Source: Puniceibacterium sediminis (GTDB taxonomy: Bacteria; Pseudomonadota; Alphaproteobacteria; Rhodobacterales; Rhodobacteraceae). From it: 64,000 bases of DNA. Position 1 is the first letter of the stretch. Each line of letters begins with the position of its first letter. Of the stretch, positions 44,384-51,754 are shown in pieces. Where the stretch lies: contig NZ_FZNN01000012.1 of assembly GCF_900188035.1 (NCBI RefSeq), positions 62,001-126,000 of the forward strand, written 5' to 3'. The notes below the pieces were generated by a model. The model saw only the letters and a program-made list of their open reading frames with translations, was not told where the DNA came from and made no database searches. Made by a program: the position numbers and the translations under genes.

Positions 44384-45565
44384 TCAGGCTACGGCGCACC
44401 GCAGCAGCTTGATCGCGGCAAAGTCGCTGACATCCCCGCCCACACGCTTGGTCGCGTAGAACAGGACGTGCGGCTTTGCACTGAAGGGGTCGCGCAGAAC
44501 ACGCAGGTCGGGGCGTTCCGCGATGGTGTAGCCGACCGAGAAGTCTCCGAAGGCGATGGGGAAGCTGTTGCTTTCGATCTCTGGCATGTCTTCTGCGATC
44601 AGCACTGGGTAACCCAGCAGGCGCGCAGGCTCTCCGGCGCTGAACCCATCCGACCACAGGTGCCGCCCGTCACCGTCCTTCAGCTTGCGCAGACTTCCGG
44701 CCGTCTTGGAGTTCATCACGAAACTCGCACCGGCGCGGTACTGTGCCCCGAGGCTATAGACGAGGTCGATGATCGCATCGCCATCGCCGATGCCGCCCGC
44801 GGTGCCGGTGGGCACATAGCCCAGATTGCCCCACGTCCAGACGTCATTGTCAACCGTGGCGTGGCTCAAAAAACCGCGGGGCTTGTCGATCCCATCGCCC
44901 GCCACAAAGGCTGCCGCTTCTGATCGCGCAAACTTGTCGGCAATCCGGCCCGCCAGCCAGGCCTCGATATCAAAGGCGGAATCATCCAGAAGACGCTGGC
45001 TTGCCTTCGGCAACGCATTGAGCTCGAACAGCGGGATCGAAATGCGCTCGATCTGAGGCGTCCCGGTTTCGGTGGTCGAAGAAGTCTCGTTCGCCCAGCC
45101 GGCACCGGCATCGTTGCGGTCGATCAACACATCAAAGGACGACGCTTCGACATTGACCACATTGGCAATTGCCCGGATTGATGCGGTTGACGCCAGCACT
45201 GATTTCACCGTCTCCGAGGTCGCCGGATCGACCAGATAGCCGCCGTCGCTGTTTACGGCGGTCGACATCGCCTTACTCTCGATCTCAAGGCCGCGCAGCC
45301 CGTCATCGTCACCCGAACGCAGATAGGCATTGAACGCCTTCTGGTGCGGTGCCGACACGTCGGCAGAGGAGGCCAGCGCAGGGCGGGCAGAACGGAGGGA
45401 TTTTCGATCAAGCATGGTCAGTCGCTCTTCCTGTTGTTGAAGTCTTCCGTAAAGTTCGGTTTTCAAACCTTTGATATCCCCGATAAGTCCCGTGATTGCG
45501 GCGCTTACCCGGGTGGCCGAGGACAGATCTTCCCCGGTCCGAGAATTGGTCTCGGCTGTTGTCAT
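44384..45565 (-). CDS. GTA g5: HK97-fold major capsid protein
   Basis: A 393-residue capsid protein. The N-terminal delta/scaffold region (residues 1-100) is charged and coiled coil (LKTELYGRLQQQEERLTML). The HK97 fold follows, with KAFNAYLRSGDDDGLRGLE, AMSTAVNSDGGYLVDPATSE, GWANETSSTTETGTPQIERI and PVLIAEDMPEIESNSFPIAFGDF. It was started at 45565 because AAAGGACAACACTGAG precedes that ATG; a frame 60 bases longer has no support. The protein should be trimmed by the adjacent prohead protease. Confidence 0.95.
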   Translation of the reverse strand: MTTAETNSRTGEDLSSATRVSAAITGLIGDIKGLKTELYGRLQQQEERLTMLDRKSLRSARPALASSADVSAPHQKAFNAYLRSGDDDGLRGLEIESKAMSTAVNSDGGYLVDPATSETVKSVLASTASIRAIANVVNVEASSFDVLIDRNDAGAGWANETSSTTETGTPQIERISIPLFELNALPKASQRLLDDSAFDIEAWLAGRIADKFARSEAAAFVAGDGIDKPRGFLSHATVDNDVWTWGNLGYVPTGTAGGIGDGDAIIDLVYSLGAQYRAGASFVMNSKTAGSLRKLKDGDGRHLWSDGFSAGEPARLLGYPVLIAEDMPEIESNSFPIAFGDFSVGYTIAERPDLRVLRDPFSAKPHVLFYATKRVGGDVSDFAAIKLLRCAVA

Positions 45566-45596
45566 CTCAGTGTTGTCCTTTGCTAAAAGGCTGGCG

Positions 45597-46139
45597 TCAG
45601 GTGCCGGCCATTTCCCGGCGCGCACCTTCGAGCGCGATCGCCAACTTGCACAGGGCGGCGTCGTTCAGGGTCTCCCCTTTGGATGCTACCCGGGCACTGG
45701 GAAGCATCGGGAAGGTCACCAGCGACACCTCCCAAAGCTCCAGTTCGGTCAAGAGCCGTTGGCCCTTGTCATTTTTCGCGGCCCGCACGGTCCGATACCC
45801 GATCGAAAGACCATCGATCGCCCCTGCCGCGATCAACGCCGCGGCCTCGCGGCCCTTTTCGACGCTGTCCAGCAGTCGACCTTTGACGTAAAGGCCGCGC
45901 GAATCTTCGTGTACCTCGTCCCAGATCCCGATCGGCTGAGCCGGATCGTGCTGCCAAAGCATCTTCACCGCCCGTCCTTCGCTCTTGAGCCGTTTCAGTG
46001 AAGAGAGATAAGCCCCAGCCGCCACAACGTCATTGCCCTGATCACAAGCACCGAACAGCGACGCGTAGCCTTCGATCTTAGTTCCCTCGATCACCGTCAC
46101 CTCAGCGTCGAAGCGACAGAATTTGTGTTCCAGATCCAT
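45597..46139 (-). CDS. GTA g4: HK97-family prohead protease
   Basis: A 180-residue serine protease of family S78 that matures the capsid. Catalytic His is in LWQHDPAQPIG (His64) and Ser in IDGLSIGYRT (Ser112), the standard arrangement. It opens MDLEHKFCRFDAEV and contains IEGYASLFGACDQGNDVV, as in family members. It is followed by the capsid gene after 31 bp. Confidence 0.95.
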   Translation of the reverse strand: MDLEHKFCRFDAEVTVIEGTKIEGYASLFGACDQGNDVVAAGAYLSSLKRLKSEGRAVKMLWQHDPAQPIGIWDEVHEDSRGLYVKGRLLDSVEKGREAAALIAAGAIDGLSIGYRTVRAAKNDKGQRLLTELELWEVSLVTFPMLPSARVASKGETLNDAALCKLAIALEGARREMAGT

Positions 46140-46213
46140 GACCCAGCCTTTCCAGCTCTGATGCCCAAAACTTTCTCAAAGTTCTGGCCGATGTTTCGAT
46201 AAAATCTTGCCTG

Positions 46214-46441
46214 TCAGGGGACCGCATCAAGCAAACCCTGAAAGGCCTGCGCCATGATCACGCCCACCACGCCGTAAACCGTCAGCCACAACCGCCGCTC
46301 CAGCCGCTCCATGATTACGGCAATGCGGTCCAGCCGCGCGTTCAACGTTTCGTAATGTAGCGCCGACAATCTCTCATGCGCCTCAAGACGGAGCCCCGGG
46401 GCACAGTCGAACGACTCGAACCCGACCCGACGCTCAGACAT
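46214..46441 (-). CDS. GTA g3.5: head formation protein (rcc01685 family)
   Basis: A 75-residue protein in the position of orfg3.5 of RcGTA. It contains LRLEAHERLSALHYETLNARLDRI in two helical parts, then RRLWLTVYGVVGVIMAQAFQGLL, a C-terminal hydrophobic helix that may be membrane-active. It overlaps the portal gene by 8 bases. Its exact role in head formation is not established from sequence. Confidence 0.88.
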   Translation of the reverse strand: MSERRVGFESFDCAPGLRLEAHERLSALHYETLNARLDRIAVIMERLERRLWLTVYGVVGVIMAQAFQGLLDAVP

Positions 46442-47618
46442 CCTGCGCCTCGTCCAATGCCGGAAGCCCCAGAAGCCTGCGTTTCTCTGCCGACGTCAGG
46501 AAGTCGGCACCTGAGACACGCGCCCATTGCGCATCGCGTTCTGACGACAAGGCGGGGACCTGATCCAGATCCGGCTTCAACTCGAAATCCTCTCCGGCAT
46601 AGGCCGACAGCCAGGCCGAAACAGACGCTGCCACCCGTGTCGCCAGTGGCAGCACCGTCAGACGATAGAACGCCCTGTGCGCCTCTTGATAATTGGCGAA
46701 CGTCGCCTCACCAGGAATCCCCAGCAGCATCGGAGGCACGCCAAAGGCCACGGCAATTTCTCGGGCTGCGGCTTCCTTGGTCTTTTGGAACTCCATGTCG
46801 GCGGGCGAAAACCCCATCGGCTTCCAATCAAGGCCGCCCTCGAGCAACATCGGCCGCCCCGCATTGCGCGCCCCCTGATGATGGGTCTCCATCTCAGATA
46901 CCAACCGTTCGTACTGATCCCGGCTCATGGCACCGGCCCCGTCCGTCGACTTGTAGACAATGGCGCCAGACGGACGTGCCGCATTGTCCAGCAAACCCTT
47001 GGACCAGCGGCTGGCTGAATTATGCACATCCAGCGCCGAGGCCGCCGCCTGCATCGGCGAAAGACCATAGTGGTCATCCTGCGGGTGAAAGCTTTTGATG
47101 TGGCAAATGGGCGAGGTCTCACCAGTCACATCGAACCGGTGTTTGCGGCCACCCACCGCATATTCGTAGGCCACCGGCCAACCGTCCGACCCAGGCACCA
47201 GCCGCATCCGGTCGCTGCGCAGCACGTGTAGTTCCAGAGGGACCTGCTGATCCCCCATCACCGCCTCAAGATAGCCATCCCCGGACAACAGCAGCTGACC
47301 GTACAATGCCTCGAACAGTTCGGCCCGTCCCTGCGCCCCATTCGGGTGGCGCACCAGCGACATCACCGGATGATCCTCATAGCGACGCTGGCGATCCTGC
47401 AGAACCAGCGGCAACGCTGCCGCTGCTTCGGCGATCAGCTTGACCGCTCGAAATCCCACCGGATTGCCGACAAAGCCCGTTCGGGTCAGCGTTACAGTAT
47501 CACGCGGGCTCCAGGCCACGCGTCCGGCGCTCAGATGCGCCACCACTGGCCCGGTTGCGCTTGCCTTCACCTCCGGCACATCTGCCTCGGCGCTACGTCG
47601 CAGGAATTGAAAGACCAT
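46434..47618 (-). CDS. GTA g3: portal protein (HK97 family)
   Basis: A 394-residue portal protein through which DNA is packaged. Typical segments are FVGNPVGFRAVKLIAEAAAALPL, VMSLVRHPNGAQGRAELFEALYGQLLLSGDGYLEAVMGD (in parts), KSFHPQDDHYGLSPMQAAASALDVHNSASRW, and EAAAREIAVAFGVPPMLLGIPGEATFANYQEAHRAFY (in parts). A 177-bp gap with hairpins separates it from g2 upstream; it overlaps g3.5 by 8 bases. Confidence 0.95.
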   Translation of the reverse strand: MVFQFLRRSAEADVPEVKASATGPVVAHLSAGRVAWSPRDTVTLTRTGFVGNPVGFRAVKLIAEAAAALPLVLQDRQRRYEDHPVMSLVRHPNGAQGRAELFEALYGQLLLSGDGYLEAVMGDQQVPLELHVLRSDRMRLVPGSDGWPVAYEYAVGGRKHRFDVTGETSPICHIKSFHPQDDHYGLSPMQAAASALDVHNSASRWSKGLLDNAARPSGAIVYKSTDGAGAMSRDQYERLVSEMETHHQGARNAGRPMLLEGGLDWKPMGFSPADMEFQKTKEAAAREIAVAFGVPPMLLGIPGEATFANYQEAHRAFYRLTVLPLATRVAASVSAWLSAYAGEDFELKPDLDQVPALSSERDAQWARVSGADFLTSAEKRRLLGLPALDEAQDV

Positions 47619-47795
47619 TCGTGTCGCTCCTCAGGTTCCGGTGTCCTCGGGGCACACATTCGCCCCGCCGGGGCCATCACAGGCCCCCGCCCGATCCACA
47701 TACTCTCTTGGTGAAATGCCCTGTTCGGGCTGTATGACAGGTCTAGCTGCCAACCTCTGAAATCAAGTTAAATTCAGTTAGTTAACAACGATTTA
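47619..47795 (-). other. 177-bp gap between GTA g2 and g3 with AT-rich patch and twin hairpins
   Basis: Reading along the operon, an AT-rich stretch (about 47765-47795, containing TTAACTAACTGAATTTAA) follows the g2 stop. Then come two adjacent hairpins: GGGGCC/GGCCCC (47670-47687) and CGGGGC/GCCCCG (47648-47667). It is one of only three sizeable gaps in the cluster. An internal promoter or an mRNA processing site would explain the layout; neither is proven. Confidence 0.5.
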
Positions 47796-49172
47796 TCATA
47801 GCGTACGCACCTGCGGCCGGCGCCAACTTGCCGCCGGCACAATCAGAAGATCGCTCAGTGCCCAGACCAACGCATCAACCCGATCAGGGCTACCCTTGCC
47901 AGCATAACCCTGCTGACTCATACGGCACATCTGGTCCTCAAGCAGCCCCAGGCCGCGCAAATGTCCGACCCGCCCCTGCTCGTAAAGCGCGGCAACTGGT
48001 TCGGCACGTGCGACCTTGCCCTTGGCCGCATGCACCTTCGTCACCGGAAGCATGGCATCCACCTGCCGCAGAACGGTCTCGACCATATCGCCGCCTTGGT
48101 TGACCTCAGCCACGAGGCGATCCGCCCCCCATTTTTCCATGGCCCGCACCGCTGCATGGGCCCAGCCCAGTGGCCCCACCCCCTGCACACTACAATCATC
48201 AAGCACGACGGCCCGCCAATCCTGCGGCGGCCCGTTCGTCTGTGCGCCGACCACGATGATCCCACACTCATCCGACCCCACCTTGCCCGTTACAGGCGGG
48301 TCAACGGCCACGACGATACGGTCGAACTCGGGCAAATCCTCCACACGCAGCGCCTCCAGGCTCGCGCGCGTCCACATCGCACCCTCGACATCCTCCATCA
48401 GTATGCCGTCCAGTTCCTGCCGGCCCAGACGTGTACCGTCATAGCGCGCGCGCACCTCTTCCATAAAGGACTCCGCCAGATTGGCTTTGTTCGCTTCGGT
48501 GCTGGCACGGGTCACCACTGTCGATGGCGATGCAAGAAGCGCCTTTAGTACACCGACATTTCGTGGTGTCGTCGTCGCGCAAACCTGGGGGCTTTCCCCC
48601 AGTCGCAGACCGAATTGCAGCATGTCCCAGGTGTCCTGCCCCTTTTTCCACTTGGCCAGTTCGTCCACCCATGCCGCATCAAACTGCGGTCCGCGCAGAG
48701 CTTCAGGATCATGCGCCGAAAACGCCATTGCTTCGGCACCATTCGGCCAGCGCAGTGTCTTGCGGGTTGCTGACCAGACCGGGCGCCGATCCGGAGGTGA
48801 ACACGCCAGAATTCCGCTCTCGCCAAAAATCATGACTTCGCGCACCTGGGCCAGCGTTTCGCCAACCAGTGCCACGCGTTTGCAACGCCCGGCATCCAGA
48901 GGCCGCGACCCTTCGACTTGCGCGCGCACCCATTCGGCTCCGGCGCGGGTTTTACCCGCGCCACGTCCGCCCAGGATGACCCAGGACCGCCAGTCGCCTT
49001 CTGGCGAAAGTTGATGGTCCATCGCCCAGAACTCGAACAGAAAGGGAAGAGCCAGCAGCTCTCCCTCGCTTAATTCGGATATGAACTCATCCCTCACCGC
49101 AGCATCTGCGGAGGCGAGCCAGGCGGCACCCGACCTCAGATCGTGCAGTTTCAAGGTCAAGCCCGTAGTCAT
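47796..49172 (-). CDS. GTA g2: terminase large subunit
   Basis: A 458-residue packaging motor. Walker A is LGGRGAGKTRAG (Lys74), Walker B is FDAAWVDELAKW, and the C-terminal RNase H-like nuclease has RIVVAVDPPVTGKVGSDECG and LVAEVNQGGDMVE. The opening WLASADAAVRDEFISELSEG places the start at 49172; an ATG at 49202 is equally in frame. Either choice overlaps g1 substantially (86 or 116 bases). It cuts and pumps host DNA into GTA heads. Confidence 0.95.
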   Translation of the reverse strand: MTTGLTLKLHDLRSGAAWLASADAAVRDEFISELSEGELLALPFLFEFWAMDHQLSPEGDWRSWVILGGRGAGKTRAGAEWVRAQVEGSRPLDAGRCKRVALVGETLAQVREVMIFGESGILACSPPDRRPVWSATRKTLRWPNGAEAMAFSAHDPEALRGPQFDAAWVDELAKWKKGQDTWDMLQFGLRLGESPQVCATTTPRNVGVLKALLASPSTVVTRASTEANKANLAESFMEEVRARYDGTRLGRQELDGILMEDVEGAMWTRASLEALRVEDLPEFDRIVVAVDPPVTGKVGSDECGIIVVGAQTNGPPQDWRAVVLDDCSVQGVGPLGWAHAAVRAMEKWGADRLVAEVNQGGDMVETVLRQVDAMLPVTKVHAAKGKVARAEPVAALYEQGRVGHLRGLGLLEDQMCRMSQQGYAGKGSPDRVDALVWALSDLLIVPAASWRRPQVRTL

Positions 49173-49416
49173 GGACAATACCTGCCCGTTGCTTTTCGAC
49201 ATGATTAATCTCAGCCTCTGTTTCCCTGGCCGCCCTCAGCCAATATCGAGTGTCGGACAAAAGTTGCCCGACCTCCTTTGTCTGCCCCACATTGCCCGCT
49301 TCGGCCCGGGATCTCAGTTCGACGATCTGAACAGTTATGCTCTTCAGCGTGTCCGCAATATGAGACCGGGTATTCTCCAGCTCCGAGAGCCGTATTTCAG
49401 GCGATATTAACGTCAT
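49087..49416 (-). CDS. GTA g1: small terminase-like protein
   Basis: A 109-residue helical protein at the head of the operon. It starts MTLISPEIRLSELENTRSHI and contains TLKSITVQIVELRSRAEAGN and LSDTRYWLRAARETEAEINH, a pattern of amphipathic helices. RcGTA gp1 is a small terminase that lost specific DNA recognition, which fits random packaging. Its ATG overlaps the stop codon of an upstream small reading frame (ATGA), hinting at translational coupling. Confidence 0.9.
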   Translation of the reverse strand: MTLISPEIRLSELENTRSHIADTLKSITVQIVELRSRAEAGNVGQTKEVGQLLSDTRYWLRAARETEAEINHVEKQRAGIVHDYGLDLETARSEVGCRLARLRRCCGEG

Positions 49417-49520
49417 GGTCTGCTCGATGCCTTCTCTCGTGGTTCTCCGCCCTCGAGTGAAACAAAAAAGCGGCCTCCGGGGGGATGACCCCGGGACCGC
49501 TTGCTCGCCTCTTCCAGCAT
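49413..49520 (-). CDS. Possible upstream ORF (35 residues) in the GTA operon leader
   Basis: ATG at 49520 opens MLEEASKRSRGHPPGG and the frame ends in TGA overlapping the g1 start codon by four bases. The intrinsic-terminator hairpin at 49464-49502 lies entirely inside it. If translated, ribosomes would disrupt the hairpin and deliver themselves to g1. There is no strong ribosome binding site before 49520, and the peptide has no recognised relatives, so it may be a chance frame. The ATGA junction is what makes it notable. Confidence 0.3.
   Translation of the reverse strand: MLEEASKRSRGHPPGGRFFVSLEGGEPREKASSRP
49464..49502 (-). terminator. Strong intrinsic terminator inside the leader of the GTA operon
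   Basis: On the minus strand, AAGCGGTC-CCGGGG pairs with CCCCGG-A-GGCCGCTT, giving 14 pairs with a single bulged A and a short loop, followed at once by TTTTTT. It reads toward g1 and ends 47 bases before its ATG. There is no minus-strand gene upstream for it to terminate, because the next gene (49745) is divergent. It is therefore best read as an attenuator of GTA transcription. The opposite strand has no T-tract. Confidence 0.75.
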
Positions 49521-49526
49521 GTCCAA

Positions 49527-49567
49527 TGTGTACCGCCCAGCGTTCGAAAAGTCAATCAAATTTGACA
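49527..49567. promoter_or_regulatory. Candidate back-to-back -35/-10 elements for the GTA operon and the FAH-family gene
   Basis: Minus strand: TTGACT (49555-49550) and TACACA (49532-49527) are 17 bp apart and point at g1. Plus strand: a perfect TTGACA (49562-49567) is followed 17 bp later by TATTTG (49585-49590). The surrounding 49575-49612 is strikingly AT-rich. The -10 matches are weak, and GTA promoters in R. capsulatus depend on an activator, so this is a proposal only. Confidence 0.3.
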
Positions 49568-49744
49568 GCGCTCTATGAGTTAAGTATTTGTTTTATATAT
49601 ATTATCAACGTGTAAACGCACCGCACTCAGCATCAAACCGATCAGATATTCCGCCACAGAAGCCTCGTCCCAGACCTAAGTCTGCTTTCGCTCTCGGGCG
49701 TTATCTGAAATTGTCTGCCCCAAACAAGAAGGAGGGAAAACACC

Positions 49745-50521
49745 ATGGAATGGGCCCGCGCAACATGTGCCGACGGACGGATTGTAACCGGAGTAATCAG
49801 CGAAGGGATGCTTCACCCACGCCTGTACCTCGGCTCTGACGAGGCAACCGATATGCCCGAGGATCTCGCCGCCGTGACGCTTCTCCCCCCCTGCGTGCCG
49901 GGCAAGTTCATCGGCCTCTGGAACAACTTCCACGCCGCCGCCACCCGCAACAACTGGACGCCCCCCGAACATCCGCTCTATTTTCTCAAGCCCGACACAT
50001 CCCTGTCCGGCCCCGCAGCAACCGTGACCATTCCTGCAACCGCAGGCCGCATCCTGTTCGAGGGAGAGTTGGGCATTGTCATCGGCCAGACCTGCCGCAA
50101 CATCAGTGCCGAAGATGCCGCAGCGGCGATCATGGGCTATACCTGCGTCAATGATCTGACCTCGATCGACATACTGAACGCCGACCCGTCTTTTCCGCAA
50201 TGGACTCGTGCCAAGGGGTTTGACGGATTCGGCGTCATCGGCCCGGTCATCGCCACCGGCCTCGACTGGCAGGACCTGACCATCAAGGTGCTGGTGAACG
50301 GCCGCGAGAGGCAGTCCTATCCGGCCGCAGACATGATCATCCCCCCCTCCCAGATCGTCAGCGCACTGTCGCAGGACATGACCCTGAACCCCTGCGATGT
50401 CATCGCCTGCGGCACATCCGTCGGCGCCCGCCCGGTAAAGGCTGGCGATCAGGTCGATGTAGTGATCGAAGGCATCGGAACGCTGGGCGTGACCATGGCG
50501 GCAGAAGAAACGCAGGGTTGA
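49745..50521 (+). CDS. Fumarylacetoacetate hydrolase (FAH) family protein
   Basis: A 258-residue FAH-superfamily protein. Metal-binding acidic residues are in FEGELGIVIG and within CVNDLTSIDIL; GFDGFGVIGPVIA and CGTSVGARPVKAGDQVDVVI complete the fold. Members cleave C-C bonds of diketo acids in aromatic or sugar-acid breakdown, or act as oxaloacetate decarboxylases. ATG follows AGGAGGGAAAACACC. It is divergent from the GTA operon and has no pathway neighbours, so the substrate cannot be named. Confidence 0.88.
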   Translation: MEWARATCADGRIVTGVISEGMLHPRLYLGSDEATDMPEDLAAVTLLPPCVPGKFIGLWNNFHAAATRNNWTPPEHPLYFLKPDTSLSGPAATVTIPATAGRILFEGELGIVIGQTCRNISAEDAAAAIMGYTCVNDLTSIDILNADPSFPQWTRAKGFDGFGVIGPVIATGLDWQDLTIKVLVNGRERQSYPAADMIIPPSQIVSALSQDMTLNPCDVIACGTSVGARPVKAGDQVDVVIEGIGTLGVTMAAEETQG

Positions 50522-50541
50522 GCTGCCCCCATGAACGAAAA

Positions 50542-50565
50542 GGCGGGCTTCACTCGAAGCCCGCC
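50542..50565. terminator. Perfect-stem terminator between FAH-family gene and mltG
   Basis: Arms GGCGGGCTTC (50542-50551) and GAAGCCCGCC (50556-50565) with an ACTC loop. On the minus strand it is followed by TTTTC, so it mainly terminates mltG; it can also end the converging plus-strand transcript. Confidence 0.8.
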
Positions 50566-50590
50566 TGATATCCGTCCAATCGGGATCAGC

Positions 50591-51754
50591 CTACTGATTG
50601 GCGCGCTGCGCCTCCAGCCGACGGTACGCCGCTACGTTGGAGTTATGCTCATCCAAAGTCGTCGCAAAGACATGACCATCCTTGGGGTCCAGCGTCTTGG
50701 CCACAAAATACACGTAGTCCGCGGTGTCAGGATTCAGCGCCGCCTCGATGCTCGCCCTCCCCGGGTTCGCGATCGGCGTCGGCGGCAGCCCCGGAATGAC
50801 ATAGGTGTTATATGGCGTCGCGGCATCCAGTTCGGACCGGCGCAGACCACGCCCCAGAATGCCTTCGCCCTTGGTGATGCCATAGATCACCGTTGGGTCA
50901 GTCTGCAACCGCATCCCGGCGTTCAGCCGGTTGACGAACACCGCAGCCACCTGCTCCCGCTCGGTTGGGATGCCGGTCTCTTTCTCGACGATCGAGGCCA
51001 GAATCAACGCTTCTTCGGGCGTCTTCAGTGGCAGATCGGACGCCCGGTTCTGCCAGGCGGTCGCAAGGATCAGCTCCTGCGCGCTCTGCATCCGGCTCAG
51101 GACCGACTCAAGCGTGTCCCCCGGCCGCACCTCATAGCTGTCCGGCGCCAGCGACCCTTCGGGCGGCACCTCGGTCACATCACCTTCAAGCACATCAACT
51201 TGCCGCAGCTCGTTGACCACTTGCCAGCTGGTCACACCCTCTGCCAGCGCCACGCGAAACCGCGTATCCGCCTTCTGCTTCACACTTGTGTATTCTTCAG
51301 GTGCCTCGCCCTGTGCAGGGTCAAACTCGGCCACTTCCTCGAACCGACCCGTCACCGGGTCCAGTTCGCGCACCTGCACCATTGCCTGATTGATGCCGAC
51401 GCGAAAGACCACCTCTGTTCCGCAGGTGCTCGCGCCGCCGCGGGTCACGATATCCACGATCTCGGACATGGAAGACCCTTCGGGCACCAGATAGCTCCCT
51501 GCCTTCAGCTGCCCTGCCTTGTCTGTGTAATCCGCCCCCATGCGGAACAGCGCCCCACTGCTCACTGCGCCCTGGCTCACCAGTTCATCCGACACACGCC
51601 GCATGTTCGACCCGCTCTGCACGCTCAGGCAGATCGGCACGGCCAACGGACCGGCATCAGAATATTCCTGTTTTGCCCAGATCAATGCTCCGCCGGCAAG
51701 AAAGACCAGAACAACAAGGAATGTCATCGCGTTAGAAGCGATATTACGCCACAT
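50591..51754 (-). CDS. mltG: Endolytic murein transglycosylase
   Basis: Cleaves nascent glycan strands and sets their length at the inner membrane. It has 387 residues. One transmembrane helix at about residues 9-27 is followed by a LysM-like region and the YceG catalytic domain, with the active-site Glu in ILASIVEKETG (probably Glu257), VFVNRLNAGMRLQTDPTVIYG and NTYVIPGLPPTPIANPG. It starts immediately after the fabF stop codon, so the two are co-transcribed. Confidence 0.95.
   Translation of the reverse strand: MWRNIASNAMTFLVVLVFLAGGALIWAKQEYSDAGPLAVPICLSVQSGSNMRRVSDELVSQGAVSSGALFRMGADYTDKAGQLKAGSYLVPEGSSMSEIVDIVTRGGASTCGTEVVFRVGINQAMVQVRELDPVTGRFEEVAEFDPAQGEAPEEYTSVKQKADTRFRVALAEGVTSWQVVNELRQVDVLEGDVTEVPPEGSLAPDSYEVRPGDTLESVLSRMQSAQELILATAWQNRASDLPLKTPEEALILASIVEKETGIPTEREQVAAVFVNRLNAGMRLQTDPTVIYGITKGEGILGRGLRRSELDAATPYNTYVIPGLPPTPIANPGRASIEAALNPDTADYVYFVAKTLDPKDGHVFATTLDEHNSNVAAYRRLEAQRANQ

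Larger units (their letters stand above)
35281..49416 (-). mobile_element. Complete gene transfer agent (GTA) structural cluster, RcGTA type
   Basis: Sixteen to seventeen contiguous genes on one strand, reading g1 to g15 from 49416 down to 35281, encode packaging, head, tail and baseplate. The order and sizes follow the Rhodobacter capsulatus GTA. Every gene has an intact frame, and neighbours overlap by 1-8 bases or sit a few bases apart, except at 44211-44383, 46140-46213 and 47619-47795. No integrase, excisionase, repressor, replication or lysis gene and no direct-repeat attachment sites are seen at the borders. GTAs package random pieces of host DNA and transfer them to relatives. Release and adhesion factors and the activator are expected elsewhere in the genome. 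Confidence 0.95.

Noticed and set aside
47765-47795. CtrA binding site in the GTA g2-g3 gap
   Set aside because: The two TTAA elements are 10 bases apart; the CtrA site requires 7.
35281-49416. Ordinary prophage
   Set aside because: No integrase, repressor, replication or lysis genes and no attachment repeats; gene order is that of the RcGTA cluster.
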